DNA of 64,000 nucleotides from Portulaca oleracea (taxonomy: Eukaryota; Streptophyta; Magnoliopsida; Caryophyllales; Portulacaceae): contig CM055871.1 in NCBI GenBank assembly GCA_029582165.1, positions 3,789,501 through 3,853,500 on the forward strand, in the 5' to 3' direction. Of the stretch, positions 11,820 through 23,027 are shown piece after piece (position 1 is the first letter of the stretch; each line of letters opens with the position of its first letter). Below the pieces are notes generated by a model. The model saw only the letters and a program-made list of their open reading frames with translations. It searched no databases and had not been told where the DNA came from. The position numbers were made by a program, and so were the translations under genes.

Positions 11820-12110
11820 GTGAGTTTTAGACCCTGGGTATTGCATGGTCTAATTAGTTTGGACATGAATAAGATATGTATATTATAACTTCAATATTAG
11901 TTTTAAGCTTACTCTCGAAATTTGGCACTAATCGAGTGATAAATTCAAACATGTGAAAAGACAAAGAAAAACAGTACACAGACCTTCTTTTCAACATACA
12001 AACTTTAAGATCCTTTTTTATTCAACGCATAAACTTTAAGGTCCCAAAAATAAACAATAAAAACCAAAGGTCTAGAAAATAAATTCCCAAATGCAAAAAA
12101 CCTTGTAAAA
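11820..12110. repeat. Single arm of the foldback element seen complete at 24510-25039
   Basis: Contains TAATTAGTTTGGACATGAATAAG, CACTAATCGAGTGATAAATTC, and TTTTTTATTCAACGCATAAACT followed by ACTTTAAGGTCC. These match in order the right half of the palindrome centred near 24790. Only one arm is present here. Confidence 0.6.
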
Positions 12111-12451
12111 TAGTTTGGTAAATAAACATTTTAGATATGAATGTTATGTTTATAGTGTTTGATGAAATATATATGGATTATTTTTATTCATGCATGAATC
12201 AATTGAGATATGAGTTGGTTTGGTTTTGGATTAATGTATATTTGAAATTATTTGGATATAAATTGACTTTTATAGTTGAGCTTCATTTTGGGGAATATTT
12301 ATTTCCAGATATTCGGATATAAATTGAGTTGGGTGTGATGGTATGTGTTTTGCCCCAAAACACTACTTAAGTGCCTTCCTTTTTATAAAACTAATACGTA
12401 TTATCATTTTTAACCCCAAATTTTTTGTCAAATACTATTAATTATTAATTA

Positions 12452-13814
12452 CTAGCAAATACCCGCGCGTTGCGCCGTGGTCAATTAAAAAAGTACTTGA
12501 GTGTTGCTTGATATGATTTTAATAATGCATCACGGTGATATAAAATAGTGTTTTGACGATAAATAATCTATATTATGGGGTTTATGGTTGAAAATAATTC
12601 AAATTGACTTTTTAACCAACAATAAACTGAAGTTTTACCATATTTTCACTGATGAAGCCAACACCAAATTTTGGTTGCACAAAACTGACACGACATCGAT
12701 ACCACATATTTAGTAATCAAGAAATGATGCAAGCTCATTGATAATAAGCACATTGACAGGTTCCAAGTTCCACGTATAAGGCGGACCTGTTTGACAGGTT
12801 TCAGGTTCGACATGTTCCATGTTCTATATTTAAACCTGCCGAATGACATATAATTTGTTCTTTTTGGTTTCCTATTAAATTGCTTTCAAGCTTAACCAAA
12901 ACAATGCTCCCTCCTATCTGCTTTATTTGTCGAATGGGGTATTGCCAACACATTATGATACACTTCTTATAATTAAGAAAAAGTGGAAATGGGTGCACAA
13001 ATTAAACAATGATGGATAAAAGTGTATGCAACGTGATAACATAAGTACTCAATCCATACAAAAATAATTGTCTTCCATGCCAGCACATATAATGTTCATT
13101 CCACTAGTGTCATATGTAATTTTTAATATAATCAATACATTCTTTAAAAAAAAAGTGGAAGTGGGTGCACAAATTAAGTAATGAGACAAAAGTGTATGCA
13201 TAACGAAAATGCTCCCTCCTTCCAAAAAATAATTGGCTTCCTTGCATTTCAAGGTTCATCTTTACTCAACAATTTATCACAAAAGAAATCTAATTTCAAT
13301 TTTTTTAATATTAATTTTTATTATGAATCTAATGATATTAATTTGATATCATGAATTAATCATTATATATATTAAAAATTAAAATTAAAGTTTTTGACAA
13401 TGAAAAATAATCGAAGGGAGGTCATATATACTGTACGTGATTATTATGTGAACTACATATTATCACTGAAACATTTTAAATATACACAACACATGTGTAG
13501 TAAGGTGAACTATGTATTATAATTACCAATAAATCAATGGATGAATGAGTATTCCACTAAAAAATGGATTTACAAAAAAAAAAGAAGAAGAAGAAGAAGA
13601 AAAAGGATGGATGAATGAATGAATGAATGGGTAACTAATCTGACGGTTGAAGGAAGAGAGAGGGGTATGAAGATGACGTAGGTGGGTTTGAAAAAATTTA
13701 TCAAACATAAATCTAACGGTTGAGATTAACCTGTGAGAACATATAATCAAGGGCTATAATTGAATTGACTTCCTAAAATCACTCTCGCTTCATTGCTTTA
13801 AGTTGTAGTATAGA
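12452..13814 (-). mobile_element. Non-autonomous Helitron (complete ends)
   Basis: On the minus strand it starts TCTATACTACAAC (13814) and ends CGGCGCAACGCGCGGGTATTTGCTAG (12452) preceded by a GC-rich hairpin. It sits between A and T host bases. These are the 5' TC, the 3' hairpin plus CTAG, and the A^T target that define plant Helitrons. It is 1363 bp with no Rep/helicase. Inside, an approximately 65 bp unit (GTGGAARTGGGTGCACAAATTA...) is directly repeated at about 12981 and 13155. A Stowaway-like element sits at 13211-13422. Confidence 0.8.
13211..13422. mobile_element. Stowaway-like MITE within the Helitron
   Basis: Ends GCTCCCTCCTTCCAAAAAAT and AATAATCGAAGGGAGGT form the family inverted repeats. 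The body has the typical AATATTAATTTTTATTATGAATCTAATG segment also seen in other copies. Confidence 0.6.
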
Positions 13815-15099
13815 TCCGAGTAATGGTATTTCTCCTTTGTCATGTGATAGTAGAAAGACTCTGAGGTTGTAATACCCATTTTTTTGGGTTGGTGCTTAAG
13901 GTAGCCTGAATAAATTTGAGCCATTGGCCGTACTTATTGAAAAAAAAAAAAATGAGTAATGGTTCATTCGTACCTTTTAAATTATATCTTATCATAAATT
14001 TTATTAATTTATAAGATTTAAATATATGAATTTTGTATTAAAAAAATATGTGTTATGCAACGATATAAATTATCTATATTTATAATTATATTAAAACCAA
14101 ACCTTTAAATGAAACGTTATACCACGTGTCAAAACTTCAGAGAGTTAGAAGGAATTCAAATCTACAAAACTAACGCATAAAAATTTTTTTAAAAAAAATC
14201 ATAAAATTTTAACAATAGAAAAAACATACAATTAATGTTTATAGAGTATAATTGTGGAAAAAAGAAAATGAACGTTTCTTTATATGAAGCAAAATTAATC
14301 TAATCAATTTGTTACACCAAATAAAATAATTTAATTTGAGTGGTTTATGTTTGTTAATTTATGATACTAAACAAAATTTTTACTTTTTTAACTTTTTTCT
14401 ATGATGTTTATTGTAAAATAAACATATTGAAATTGATTGAGTTCTTCCACTGCTATATTGATTAAATTAGATTTGAAGATAGTATATACAAAGAAAATAC
14501 ATAAATAATGATAATATAATTCCTGCATTTTCATTAATTTCTAATTATTATTTGAATCGGCAATTGTATTAAGGCCTTGTTTTTGGATGAGTTATTTTCA
14601 AGTTAAGATAAGTTAATATGCTTTTTTGGAGAATTGTGTTTCTATAATGGATTTTTTTTTGGAAAATTGTGTTAGGTTAGGATAAGTTAGGATAATTATG
14701 TTTAATATGGCAAAAGAATAGAGCCTAAAATTACTTCAATAAAATAAATCACATAAAATTACTCAAAAAAAAAAATTTCATGCATCACACAGGAGACCAA
14801 ATGTTAGCATATTGTCAAATTGAAAGCATTGAAAAATAATTATATTTGGATAAAGAGTATAATATTGATAGTGTTGAATACACATAATATAAGGGGTCTT
14901 GCCTCGAACTATGAATTAAGTGCTTATGCCTAGTTTTGAAATAGGATTTTAGACGATATTTTTACATGGCATAAAGTTTCAATTTTTTAAAAAGATTGCT
15001 GGAGTTGTCAAAATACAAAAAGAAAATTGTAGAGAACAATTAACTCACAACTATGAAATTATATATGAAAATTAAATGGATGCATGACAATTTGATGAG
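13815..15099. other. AT-rich sequence without recognised gene
   Basis: No coding signature. Around 14571-14720 the repeated AAGTTAAGATAAGTTAATATG and GTTAGGATAAGTTAGG resemble the AACTTATC-rich sequence at 49769-49985, suggesting a shared decayed element whose ends I could not define. Confidence 0.4.
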
Positions 15100-15258
15100 A
15101 ATGCCTTTTTTGGTGGAGGAGGGATAACGTGGGTTACAAAGTTTTTTTTTTTAATAAAGCGGTTTCATCTTTTTAAATCCAATGGTTGTGATTAGCTTGA
15201 CCTCCTAAATTCACTCCCACACAAGTCAATAATACATTTCTTTAATATATAGTATAGA
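15100..15258 (-). mobile_element. Helitron 5' end (remnant)
   Basis: On the minus strand TCTATACTATATATTAAAG begins at 15258, then GTGGGAGTGAATTTAGGAGGTCAAG, parallel to GAGAGTGATTTTAGGAAGTCAA after the 5' end of the Helitron at 13814. No matching 3' end was found downstream, so it is a truncated copy or its 3' end was removed. Confidence 0.5.
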
Positions 15259-15536
15259 TAAGAAGCTTGGAACGTGTTGGCTACGGCAACAATTGAAATT
15301 GACACCCTAACGAATGAACTCCGTCTGTTGGGCATATTTTAGATGTCTTTTTGTAAATTTTAGAAAAATATATATATAAGTGTGATTTTATACCATTTAT
15401 ATATATTATTATATTTATAGAAGCCAATTATGTATTTTTTTTCAATTTAATTTGCAAATATATAGGTTTTATACCATGGTAAGACACTTAATATGTGTCT
15501 TGCACAAGACATTTATAATTTCCGAATTGAGTTATA

Positions 15537-15771
15537 TACCCTGTTTTTTCTGCGGTTGGCAAACTGCGGTGCCACATCCTACTGCAATTTGCTACAACCC
15601 ACCACATTTTACCGCAAATCATTACTTTTCTCTCTCCTCACTTTTCTCCTCTACTTTTTACATTCTCTCTCCTCACCTACCCCACATACCAATAACCTAC
15701 CACAATTCCACCACACCCCACCACAATTCCACCACACCATTCCTTAAAATACCGCATAAAAGAACATGGTC
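15537..15771. mobile_element. TGTTCTTTTATGCGGT-family MITE, copy 2
   Basis: Starts TACCCTGTTTTTTCTGCGGTT and ends TACCGCATAAAAGAACATGGTC. Flanked by ATA on both sides (15534-15536, 15772-15774). The interior has the same ACCACA-rich makeup as copy 1, with a CT-rich stretch (15630-15680). Confidence 0.65.
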
Positions 15772-15972
15772 ATAGTTAGCTTAATTTTGGGAACAATTTA
15801 TTTCCAGATATCGAATTAATTTGGATATGAATTGGGTCATACATGTATTAAACTTGGTTTCTTGGACATTTTATTTTCAGATAAGATATTGTAGCTTCAT
15901 TATTTTAGTCGTCAATTTGCGTCTAAATTGAGTAGGATCGAACAAGCTATTATTATTATTATTTAGGATACA

Positions 15973-16756
15973 ATTGTAATGGTTGTCAATCATGACAACC
16001 ACAATAAAATAAAGGGAGATTCTACCATAGTTGAAAATATTTTCAACTATGGTAGTTGAATTATATAATTACCCTTAATTTTATCATTAAAAAAATAAAA
16101 TTAATGTATATTCACCATAGTACTTGTTATAATAAGTAAATTTATATGTTAAGTTATAATTTTTTACAAAATTAATTTTTTTTAAGGAAATTTGACCACA
16201 ATTGACTTTTTTTCAACTATCGTAGTTGAAAAGTGAAAATACCATTAATTTTACTATAAAAATTCAAAATCAATGTAGGTTGACCAAAGTAACTTGTTAC
16301 AATAATTAATCATGTTTAAGAGGATAAAATTCTTTTTAAAAAATATGATTTATTTTGATAAATTAATGGTATAAAATTTTCAACTACCATAGTTGAAAAT
16401 AAATTCAACTATGGTAGAATTTTCATAAAATAAATGTTACTCGTATATATGTCAAATTTTATCTTGATGATTAGCTTTTTTATTTAATATAAATTGTAAA
16501 ATATATTTTTCCAAATTTTAGTTTATTTTAAAATATTTTAAAATAATATTTTTCAAAATATTCTTGTTTACTAAACAAAAACTTAGAGTTATGGTATATA
16601 AATTTTAAAAAAATATCATAATTTTTTTTAACTAAGAAAATATATTTAATAATATTGTACTAAATAAAAAAATGAATGACGAAGATAAAAGTTGACACAT
16701 ATATAGATAAATATTATTTTCATTGTGGTGGTTGTCTTGGTTGACAACCACTATAA
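15973..16756. mobile_element. Outer foldback element with hairpin termini
   Basis: Left terminus TGTAATGGTTGTCAATCATG followed by ACAACCACAAT; right terminus is its inverse, GTGGTTGTCTTGGTTGACAACC followed by ACTATA. Each terminus is itself a palindrome (GGTTGTC/GACAACC). A second element with the same architecture is nested at 16019-16420. No clear target duplication. Confidence 0.6.
16019..16420. mobile_element. Inner foldback element with palindromic TIRs
   Basis: Left TIR ATTCTACCATAGTTGAAAAT then ATTTTCAACTATGGTAGTTGAA; right TIR is its inverse ending TTCAACTATGGTAGAAT. Each TIR can fold on itself and the two can also pair. A third TTCAACTATCGTAGTTGAA palindrome is at about 16211-16229. 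Confidence 0.7.
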
Positions 16757-17805
16757 ATTTTTCCTTGTTATTAATATAAATATTAATGATAATGATGTTT
16801 CGATAAGTTTTTACTTAATAAATAATACTAAGAACATACATATAATCAAAGTCAATGACATTATATATTTTGTTCTCCACGGTCAATCATCGACAACTAT
16901 GAAAAACAAATTTATGCAGTACTTTAGCCCGGAAAGTCCAGTTAGGAGGCCCATTAATTTCCAACTTGTAATGCTTTAAAAAAAAAAAAATCCCCCGTCA
17001 TGATCATGAGATTCTTCCTTCGATATGGATTTGGGATTCGGCTGGCTGGCTGCGGTATTCTTCCAAACAAATTTAGCAACACAAAATAAATTAAAAAAAT
17101 TAAACGCACCTCATTAATCTAATGAGCAAATAAATTTCATACAAACACTTAAGAATCCACCTCCACATATTCACACAAATAGTACATAATTCAATTTATA
17201 AGCTTAAAAACTGATAGTGTAATAAATTTTATCATTCACACAAGCAATTAACAAACCTTAATTTAATAATATTTTCCTTTTTTCCTATTCACATGAATCT
17301 AATTCATACATTAATGCAACTAAATATGAGAATAAGTTTAATAAAGAGGAAAGAATTACTTGAAAAAGAATGATAAAGTGACTTACACAAATTATAATTC
17401 AATGATAGAAATTAGGGTTTGACGTGCATTTAATTATTATTAACGGTCGTGTTTAGTGGAGTGTTTAAGTAGAAAAAAGATTAAAGAATGGGCTAGAAGA
17501 GGATTTAAACACACAACCTCTTTCATTTGGCATTAGTCACTACTCATTTGAGTTTATTACCAATGGGCAATGGACTACAAAAGCTTTCATGACTCTAATT
17601 GATGTCAAATGATATATAATAAACATATTTTTTTGTTTTATTTTCTAAATAGATTTTTTTTTAAAAAAAAAAATTATAGTGGTGTGAAAATTGACACCAC
17701 TAGCTAGGGTCAATGTAGATCCGCCCCTGATTTCAATTATGTTGTCCTCCTCTGATTGAGGAGTGTGGTTCCAAAGATTGTTGAGTTGTGTGTGTCTCTC
17801 TCTAT

Positions 17806-17813
17806 ATATATGT

Positions 17814-17848
<35 letters not shown>
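17806..17848. repeat. (TA)n microsatellite
   Basis: TATATATATG TTATATTA followed by an uninterrupted TA run up to about 17847, just left of the hAT miniature at 17872. Confidence 0.9.
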
Positions 17849-17851
<3 letters not shown>

Positions 17852-17871
17852 TGGAAATGGTGTGGTATGAA

Positions 17872-18440
17872 TAGAGATGGCAGTCAAGTCCGAGTCCAAA
17901 GCGAATTCGATTCGCTCCAACTAAAAAATCTGATTCCGAATTCGACTAAAAAAAACTCCGAATTCGAATCCGATTTAAAAATCCGACTCCGATTATAATT
18001 GGGGCGGGTATGGAGGTGACCACTTCCGATCCGATTAAGTCCGATTATAGTCGATCCGATTAAGTCTGATTAAGTCCGATTATAATATTTAATATAAACA
18101 AATTAAAAAAAACTGAAAATTAAAATTAAAAAATTAAGAATTATTGTTGGTGTTTTTATTTAACAAGTATGATATATAATCAAAGGTAATCGGAGTCAGA
18201 AGTAATCGGAGTCGGAGGAAATCATTTTATTGAAATGTATAACAGCTAATCGGAGTCGGAGGTAATCGGAGGTAATCGGAGTCGGAGTTGGAGTTGGGTA
18301 CCTCCGATTAAATTTGGATTTGGAGGTCTTCCCACCTCTGATTAATCGGATTTGGAGGTGGACCTCCACCTTCGATTATTAATTGGAGCGAAGATGGAGG
18401 TACCTACCTCCGATTCGCCTCCGACCCATTGCCATCCCTA
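17872..18440. mobile_element. hAT miniature element, short form (569 bp)
   Basis: Begins TAGAGATGGCA and ends TGCCATCCCTA. A perfect 8-bp duplication GGTATGAA flanks it (17864-17871 and 18441-18448), which identifies hAT. The interior is built of CCGATT/AATCGG units (TCCGAATTCG, ACCTCCGATTA). The same family in the opposite orientation, but with a GC-rich internal block, is at 56848-57879. Confidence 0.9.
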
Positions 18441-18568
18441 GGTATGAATATGATAAAATGGTGAAAAGTAAGGTAAGGTGTGAAATAATTTGGAAAAATT
18501 TGTAAAAAGTATGATTAATTTGGTGGGGGAATGAGAGAGAATATGAAAAATAGAGGAGAAAAATGAAG

Positions 18569-18918
18569 CAAAAAATTACTAGGAGGTTCCTTAACTTTTG
18601 GTGAAATGTTTTTCAGGTACTCCAACTTTTCAAAACTCATTTTGGGGTACCTCTAATTTTTAGGTTATAAATTATTAGGTGATTTTCCTGTCATCAATTT
18701 GGTTAAGTGACCGAAATACCCTTGTTCTTCCATTTTGAAAAAACACCCTTGAACAAGAAGAATAAGGGTATTTCGGTCACTTAATAAAATTGATGGCCGG
18801 AAAAGCACCAAATAATTACTAACCCAAAAATTAAGGGTACCTCAAAATGAGTTTTGAAAATTTGGGGTACTGAAAAACAGTTTCCCCAAATATTGGGGTA
18901 CCTTCGAGTAATTTTTTG
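18569..18918. mobile_element. MULE-type foldback miniature (350 bp)
   Basis: Termini CAAAAAATTACTAGGAGG and CCTTCGAGTAATTTTTTG are inverted. A perfect 9-bp direct repeat AAAATGAAG flanks the element (18560-18568, 18919-18927), the size made by Mutator-like elements. The whole element is close to palindromic, pivoting near 18745 (AAGTGACCGAAATACCC against GGGTATTTCGGTCACTT). Confidence 0.88.
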
Positions 18919-18949
18919 AAAATGAAGGGTTAATTGTTTTGTGGTGTTG

Positions 18950-19690
18950 GGCTTAAGATTTATTTACAATGAGTGTTTTTCTTTACAACTTGGTGTTGCC
19001 ATCAATCAAACTTACATTTGACCAAAAAACATTTAAAGTTTGGTATGTTTTAGTAGAGCTCAACCTACAGCATAGGTGTAATGATGGGAAATGAATATTT
19101 AACAATTAAAATTGTGTTTGCAGTTACCTTATCCGTACAACTTGTTAACCTATTGTATTTTGGGTTAATCACATCATTGGTCTGGGTTAGCTATAATGAA
19201 CTTCACGTACTCCTAATGCATAGTTCCAACATAAGGTTTGTATACTGAAATTGGTAATTAATAAAGTAAAAACTACATAAGTTATGTTTTAGGTTATGAA
19301 GATAGGCCATATGGGTAATGATGTTAACATAAAGCACTCAACATGGACACCATGGACGGTTAACCCAGAACAAGTTCATGTTAACCTATTGTATTTTGGG
19401 TTAATCACCTTATTAGTATGGGTTAACATACAATAGACAGTCAACCCATAATAAGTTCATGTTAACCAAGTTATGTCTGGGTTAACCACCTCATTGTTTT
19501 GGGTTAATTTACATTGAAGTTCACCGACTACTTATGTTAAATACATCAGACATATCACATCAGACATGTCACATCAACAGCATGCCTACTTGCTTTTACC
19601 AAATTTTAATCAAAAATAAATTCTTGGTCAAACCAAGTTGATTGATGGCAACACCTAGTTGTAAAAAAGCTCATTTTGGGTTAATTTACA
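18950..19690. mobile_element. TIR element with internal tandem repeats
   Basis: Left TIR contains TTTACAACTTGGTGTTGCCA followed by TCAATCAA; right TIR contains TTGATTGATGGCAACACC followed by TAGTTGTAAA. Between them a unit containing GTTAACC...TTTTGGGTTAA(T/C)CAC is repeated about three times (19142-19180, 19378-19412, 19456-19510). Exact ends and target duplication were not resolved. Confidence 0.6.
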
Positions 19691-19715
19691 TTTAAGCTCA
19701 TTTTAAGTTGAAAAA

Positions 19716-20330
19716 TTAAACTTTTTGGTTAATACTAGGCTTGATATTGCGTTTATTGTGCAACACTTAAGCCAGTTTTTACAACATCCAACCGACATGC
19801 ACTGGAAAGCTGCAATACATGCTTTGCGATATCTGAAAGGAAAACTAGATTTGGGGGTTCTTATTCACAAGAATGGAGACTTCAAGCTGGAAGCCTACAG
19901 TGACTTTGACTAGGGGGCATGTAAGCATATGAGGAGATCAATCAATGGGTTTGCTGTGTTTCTTGGAAGTACCCTTATTTCTTAGAAAACTAAAAAACAT
20001 CCCATAGTGTCTTTGTCATCAGCGAAGGTAGAATATAGAAGCCTTCGAAGGCTTGTAGCTGAACTGGTCTGGTTGTCTAGACTGCTTAGTGAACTGCATA
20101 TTGAAGACATAACTCCCATTCCTGTAAAATGCGATAGCCAAGCTACCATCTACATCGCAAAGAACCCGGTTTTCCATGAAAGAACGAAACACATAGAGAT
20201 CAATTGTCATCCCGTCAAACAGAAACTTGCATATGGGTTAATAAATCTATCTCCGTCATGTATCTACCAATTCACAGCTTGCCGACATATTAACCAAAGT
20301 GCTTCCTGGGACTCAGCATCATAGCATCTT
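19716..20330 (+). pseudogene. Copia retrotransposon RNase H fragment
   Basis: Reads NTRLDIAFIVQHLSQFLQHP, then HWKAAIHALRYLKG and LEAYSDFD; after in-frame stops it continues HPIVSLSSAKVEYRSLRR and FHERTKHIEINCHPVKQKL. This is the C-terminal RNase H region of Ty1/copia polyproteins, which degrades the RNA strand during reverse transcription. Stops at 19911 and about 19984 and changes in key positions (AEVEY-type acidic residue reads AKVEY) show it is dead. A polypurine tract and LTR follow. Confidence 0.88.
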
Positions 20331-20371
20331 TGGCAAATTAGGGTTTTAGTCACCCTCTAATTTGAGGGGGG

Positions 20372-20573
20372 TGATAGAGATAATTAGTTAATTAGTTGGT
20401 TTATTTCCTTTTCTTTCTTTTTCTGTTTTTTCTTTGTTAGTTAGGGGTTTTGTTGTATTATAAATACCCTTGCTGATGTTCTATTTACACATCAGATAAT
20501 ATATCATAATACAGAGAGGTCTTTCTTCTTTTCTTCGTTTTCTTTTGCTCCTCTCCCTTGAGATTTCTTTACA
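20372..20573 (+). mobile_element. 3' LTR of the Copia fragment
   Basis: Starts TGATAGAGATAATTAG directly after the purine tract GAGGGGGG (20364-20371) and ends TTTCTTTACA, about 202 bp, with a TTATAAATAC box near 20459. The position after the RNase H end fits a Copia 3' LTR. No 5' LTR seen in the window. Confidence 0.7.
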
Positions 20574-20821
20574 ATATATAATCTAATGATGCTAACCTTT
20601 AGGGTTTTCTTCTCCTTCTCTGTGATAGGTGGCGGAAGACATTGTATTATTTTCTAAGGATGTAGGTATATATATAATTAGGAGAACTAGGGTTTAGAGT
20701 TAGACTCCACCTAAAATTGGGAAAGAGGCTCAAATAAATAAGTAAGTAAATAAAACCTTTTTTTTCCTTTTTTTGGGACAGGGTTTCACAATACCCGTTA
20801 TAATCCATCTGTTTCATATTA

Positions 20822-21108
20822 GGTTATGTTCTTTTGTGTAGTTGGTAAGATGCAGAAATATTGGTACGATGTGGTGAAATTGTGGAAAGTATACTGAGGT
20901 GTGGAAAAATATGGTAAAATTTGTGAAAAGTGTAATTGATGTGGTAGGTGAGGAGACAATATGAAAAGTAGAGGAAAAAGTGAGCGGAGAGAAAAGTGAG
21001 GAGATATGGCAGTGATTGTAGTAATATGTGGTGAAGTGCGAAAGAACATTGACTAGTATAGTTAGTTGTAGCATTGCACCTCACCACACCGTATAAAAGA
21101 ACAGTACC
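20822..21108. mobile_element. TGTTCTTTTATGCGGT-family MITE, copy 3
   Basis: Starts GGTTATGTTCTTTTGTGTAG and ends CCGTATAAAAGAACAGTACC. The left flank ATCCATCTGTTTCATATTA is a Stowaway-type terminus, the same junction as copy 1, but no right Stowaway arm is present. Flanks TTA and AAA do not match. Confidence 0.6.
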
Positions 21109-21162
21109 AAATCGTTTTTGAAAAAAGTTAAATTTTTTATCACCTCTTAATTTAGGTCCTAC

Positions 21163-21720
21163 TAGGGATGACAAGGGGTCGGGTTCGGGGCGAGTAGAGT
21201 CGTACCCTTACCCTGCCCATATTTAGGGGTACAAAATACGAGTACCCTTACCCTTACCCACTGTGTAGTGCGGGTATAACAGGTATATATTATTCGGGTA
21301 TAATTGAAGATTAAATTATATACAACTCGTTTTATACCCATATGTACAAATTAACGGGTTATTTTCGGATATAATCATATTAGCTATCAAAATAAAATAT
21401 TATATGAACATTCCTATTACAAAAAGGAAAATTGGACAACTATCATATCAAAATAAATTTAATATGTTAATATACCTACCTTTACCCGACCCAAAGAAAT
21501 GGGTATGGATGACAAAATTTTAGAGAAAATATCGTGGTTACAAAACTCAACAAATTAGTTATAAACACAAATGTTAATATATATATCTGGGGCCCAATAA
21601 TGAACAATCAGCGGTGGTTTCTTTGTTTTGTAATTATTCGGAGCAGGGCGGGTAGGGTACCCGTCGGGTAGAGACGAGTACCCATCACCCTTCCCTTACC
21701 CATTTTTCTAAAATTTATCA
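21163..21720. mobile_element. hAT-like remnant (one recognisable end)
   Basis: Begins TAGGGATGACAAGGGGTCGG, the usual start of this hAT group, followed by repeated TACCCTTACCC units. The far end is eroded (last recognisable units near 21715), so extent is approximate. Confidence 0.4.
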
Positions 21721-21737
21721 CCCATAACTTAGTTTCA

Positions 21738-22930
21738 ATACTCCTAGGGCAACTCAAGGTATTGAAAAATGGTGAAAAAAGTGAGCGTTTACAGTGAAAA
21801 GTGAGGGTGAAGATTAGGTCAAATGAGAGATATAGACCTCTGTCATGCCGCGTGGTTTAGCGGTGTCTAGATGTCAATTTTGGGTCAGCATTTAACGCGG
21901 GTAAAGAGATGGATACAGGTGTACATCCTAACTGCCCATGCTAACAGGTTTGACCCTATTTCATCTTTCGTGGATTTTGGGCTGGGTTTATGTGGTTTTG
22001 AACTAGGTCATCCTGCGTACTTCTCGGTTTAACAACAACTGAGGATTGTCCATTCGCGTCTCCAATTATGTCATCCATTGACATATATCAATAATATCAC
22101 CATTTCAAAAATTGAAAAGAAACATGTTAGAGATGAATGTTATTCAATGATATTCTTCCAACTTAAATACGACTTATGTAAATTTGTTAGTCTATTCAAT
22201 CAACGACTTTCGCTTAAAGTTGTAAATTTACATTAACCCTTGCTTGATGTAAGAGGGTCTTAACTAATTCATCTTCACTCACATATATATGTAAACTGGA
22301 ATATGCTGTAGATTGAGACATATAGTGTAGATTTGTTTTATTTGATAACAATTCTTTCTCTATGGTTTAACTCTTTTGGATTTCATCATAATGTAAGATC
22401 ATATCTGTACCAAGCAACATTTGGGTATTTTTTTAATCAAAGGCGCAGCAACGCGCGAGTATTTGGTAGGTCAACCCAGAGTGTCGAAAAGTTGGTGAAA
22501 TGAGTTAATATTGATAGTGGAAAGTGAGACTGAAGGTCATATCAATTGGGGGGCTTCTATCATGTTACGTGGTTTAGTGCTACTGAATGCCAATTTTGGA
22601 TAATAAATGATCAAAGAATCGTTCTCCACTCATTTTGCGTCTCATTTACACTATCTTTTTAATTTATATCTTAACAATTATTTTTTTTTATCCGTGCATA
22701 TCTTAAATATTATTGAACTTATGTTTTTATTGTAGTTTTGTTTCATTTGAACAAACAATTGTTTATCTTTAGTTAAGTCTTTTGAATTTATCTTGATGTA
22801 TGATTATATATCATACCAAGCAATGCTCGGGCATTTTTTAATTGAAGGCGCAAAGTATTTATATATGAATGCTCATGTATTTATTTTTTAATTCGGGGCA
22901 ATGCCCAGATATTTGCAAGTAGTAAATAAT
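21738..22930. repeat. Degenerate tandem duplication with Helitron-like 3' ends
   Basis: About 150 bp at 21738-21900 (GGTGAAA...GTTTAGCGGT) recurs at 22467-22610 (GGTGAAATGAG...GTTTAGTGCT). Segments near 22330-22460 and 22735-22850 (ACCAAGCAA...GGGTATTTTTTTAA and ACCAAGCAATGCTCGGGCAT) also correspond. CAACGCGCGAGTATTTGGTAG at 22449 resembles the 3' end of the Helitron at 12452 except that CTAG reads GTAG. Probably stacked, decayed Helitron copies. Confidence 0.45.
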
Positions 22931-23027
22931 GGCAAAATAAAGTTAAGGTCGTAGAAAGACTTACTTTTCTAGTTAACTATTTATTTAATGTTTAAAAGTA
23001 TAAAACTAAGTTGTTGCTTAACTATTT

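Noticed and set aside
16725..16979. 84-codon open frame
   Set aside because: AT-rich, low complexity, starts inside a transposon terminus and has no recognisable motif.
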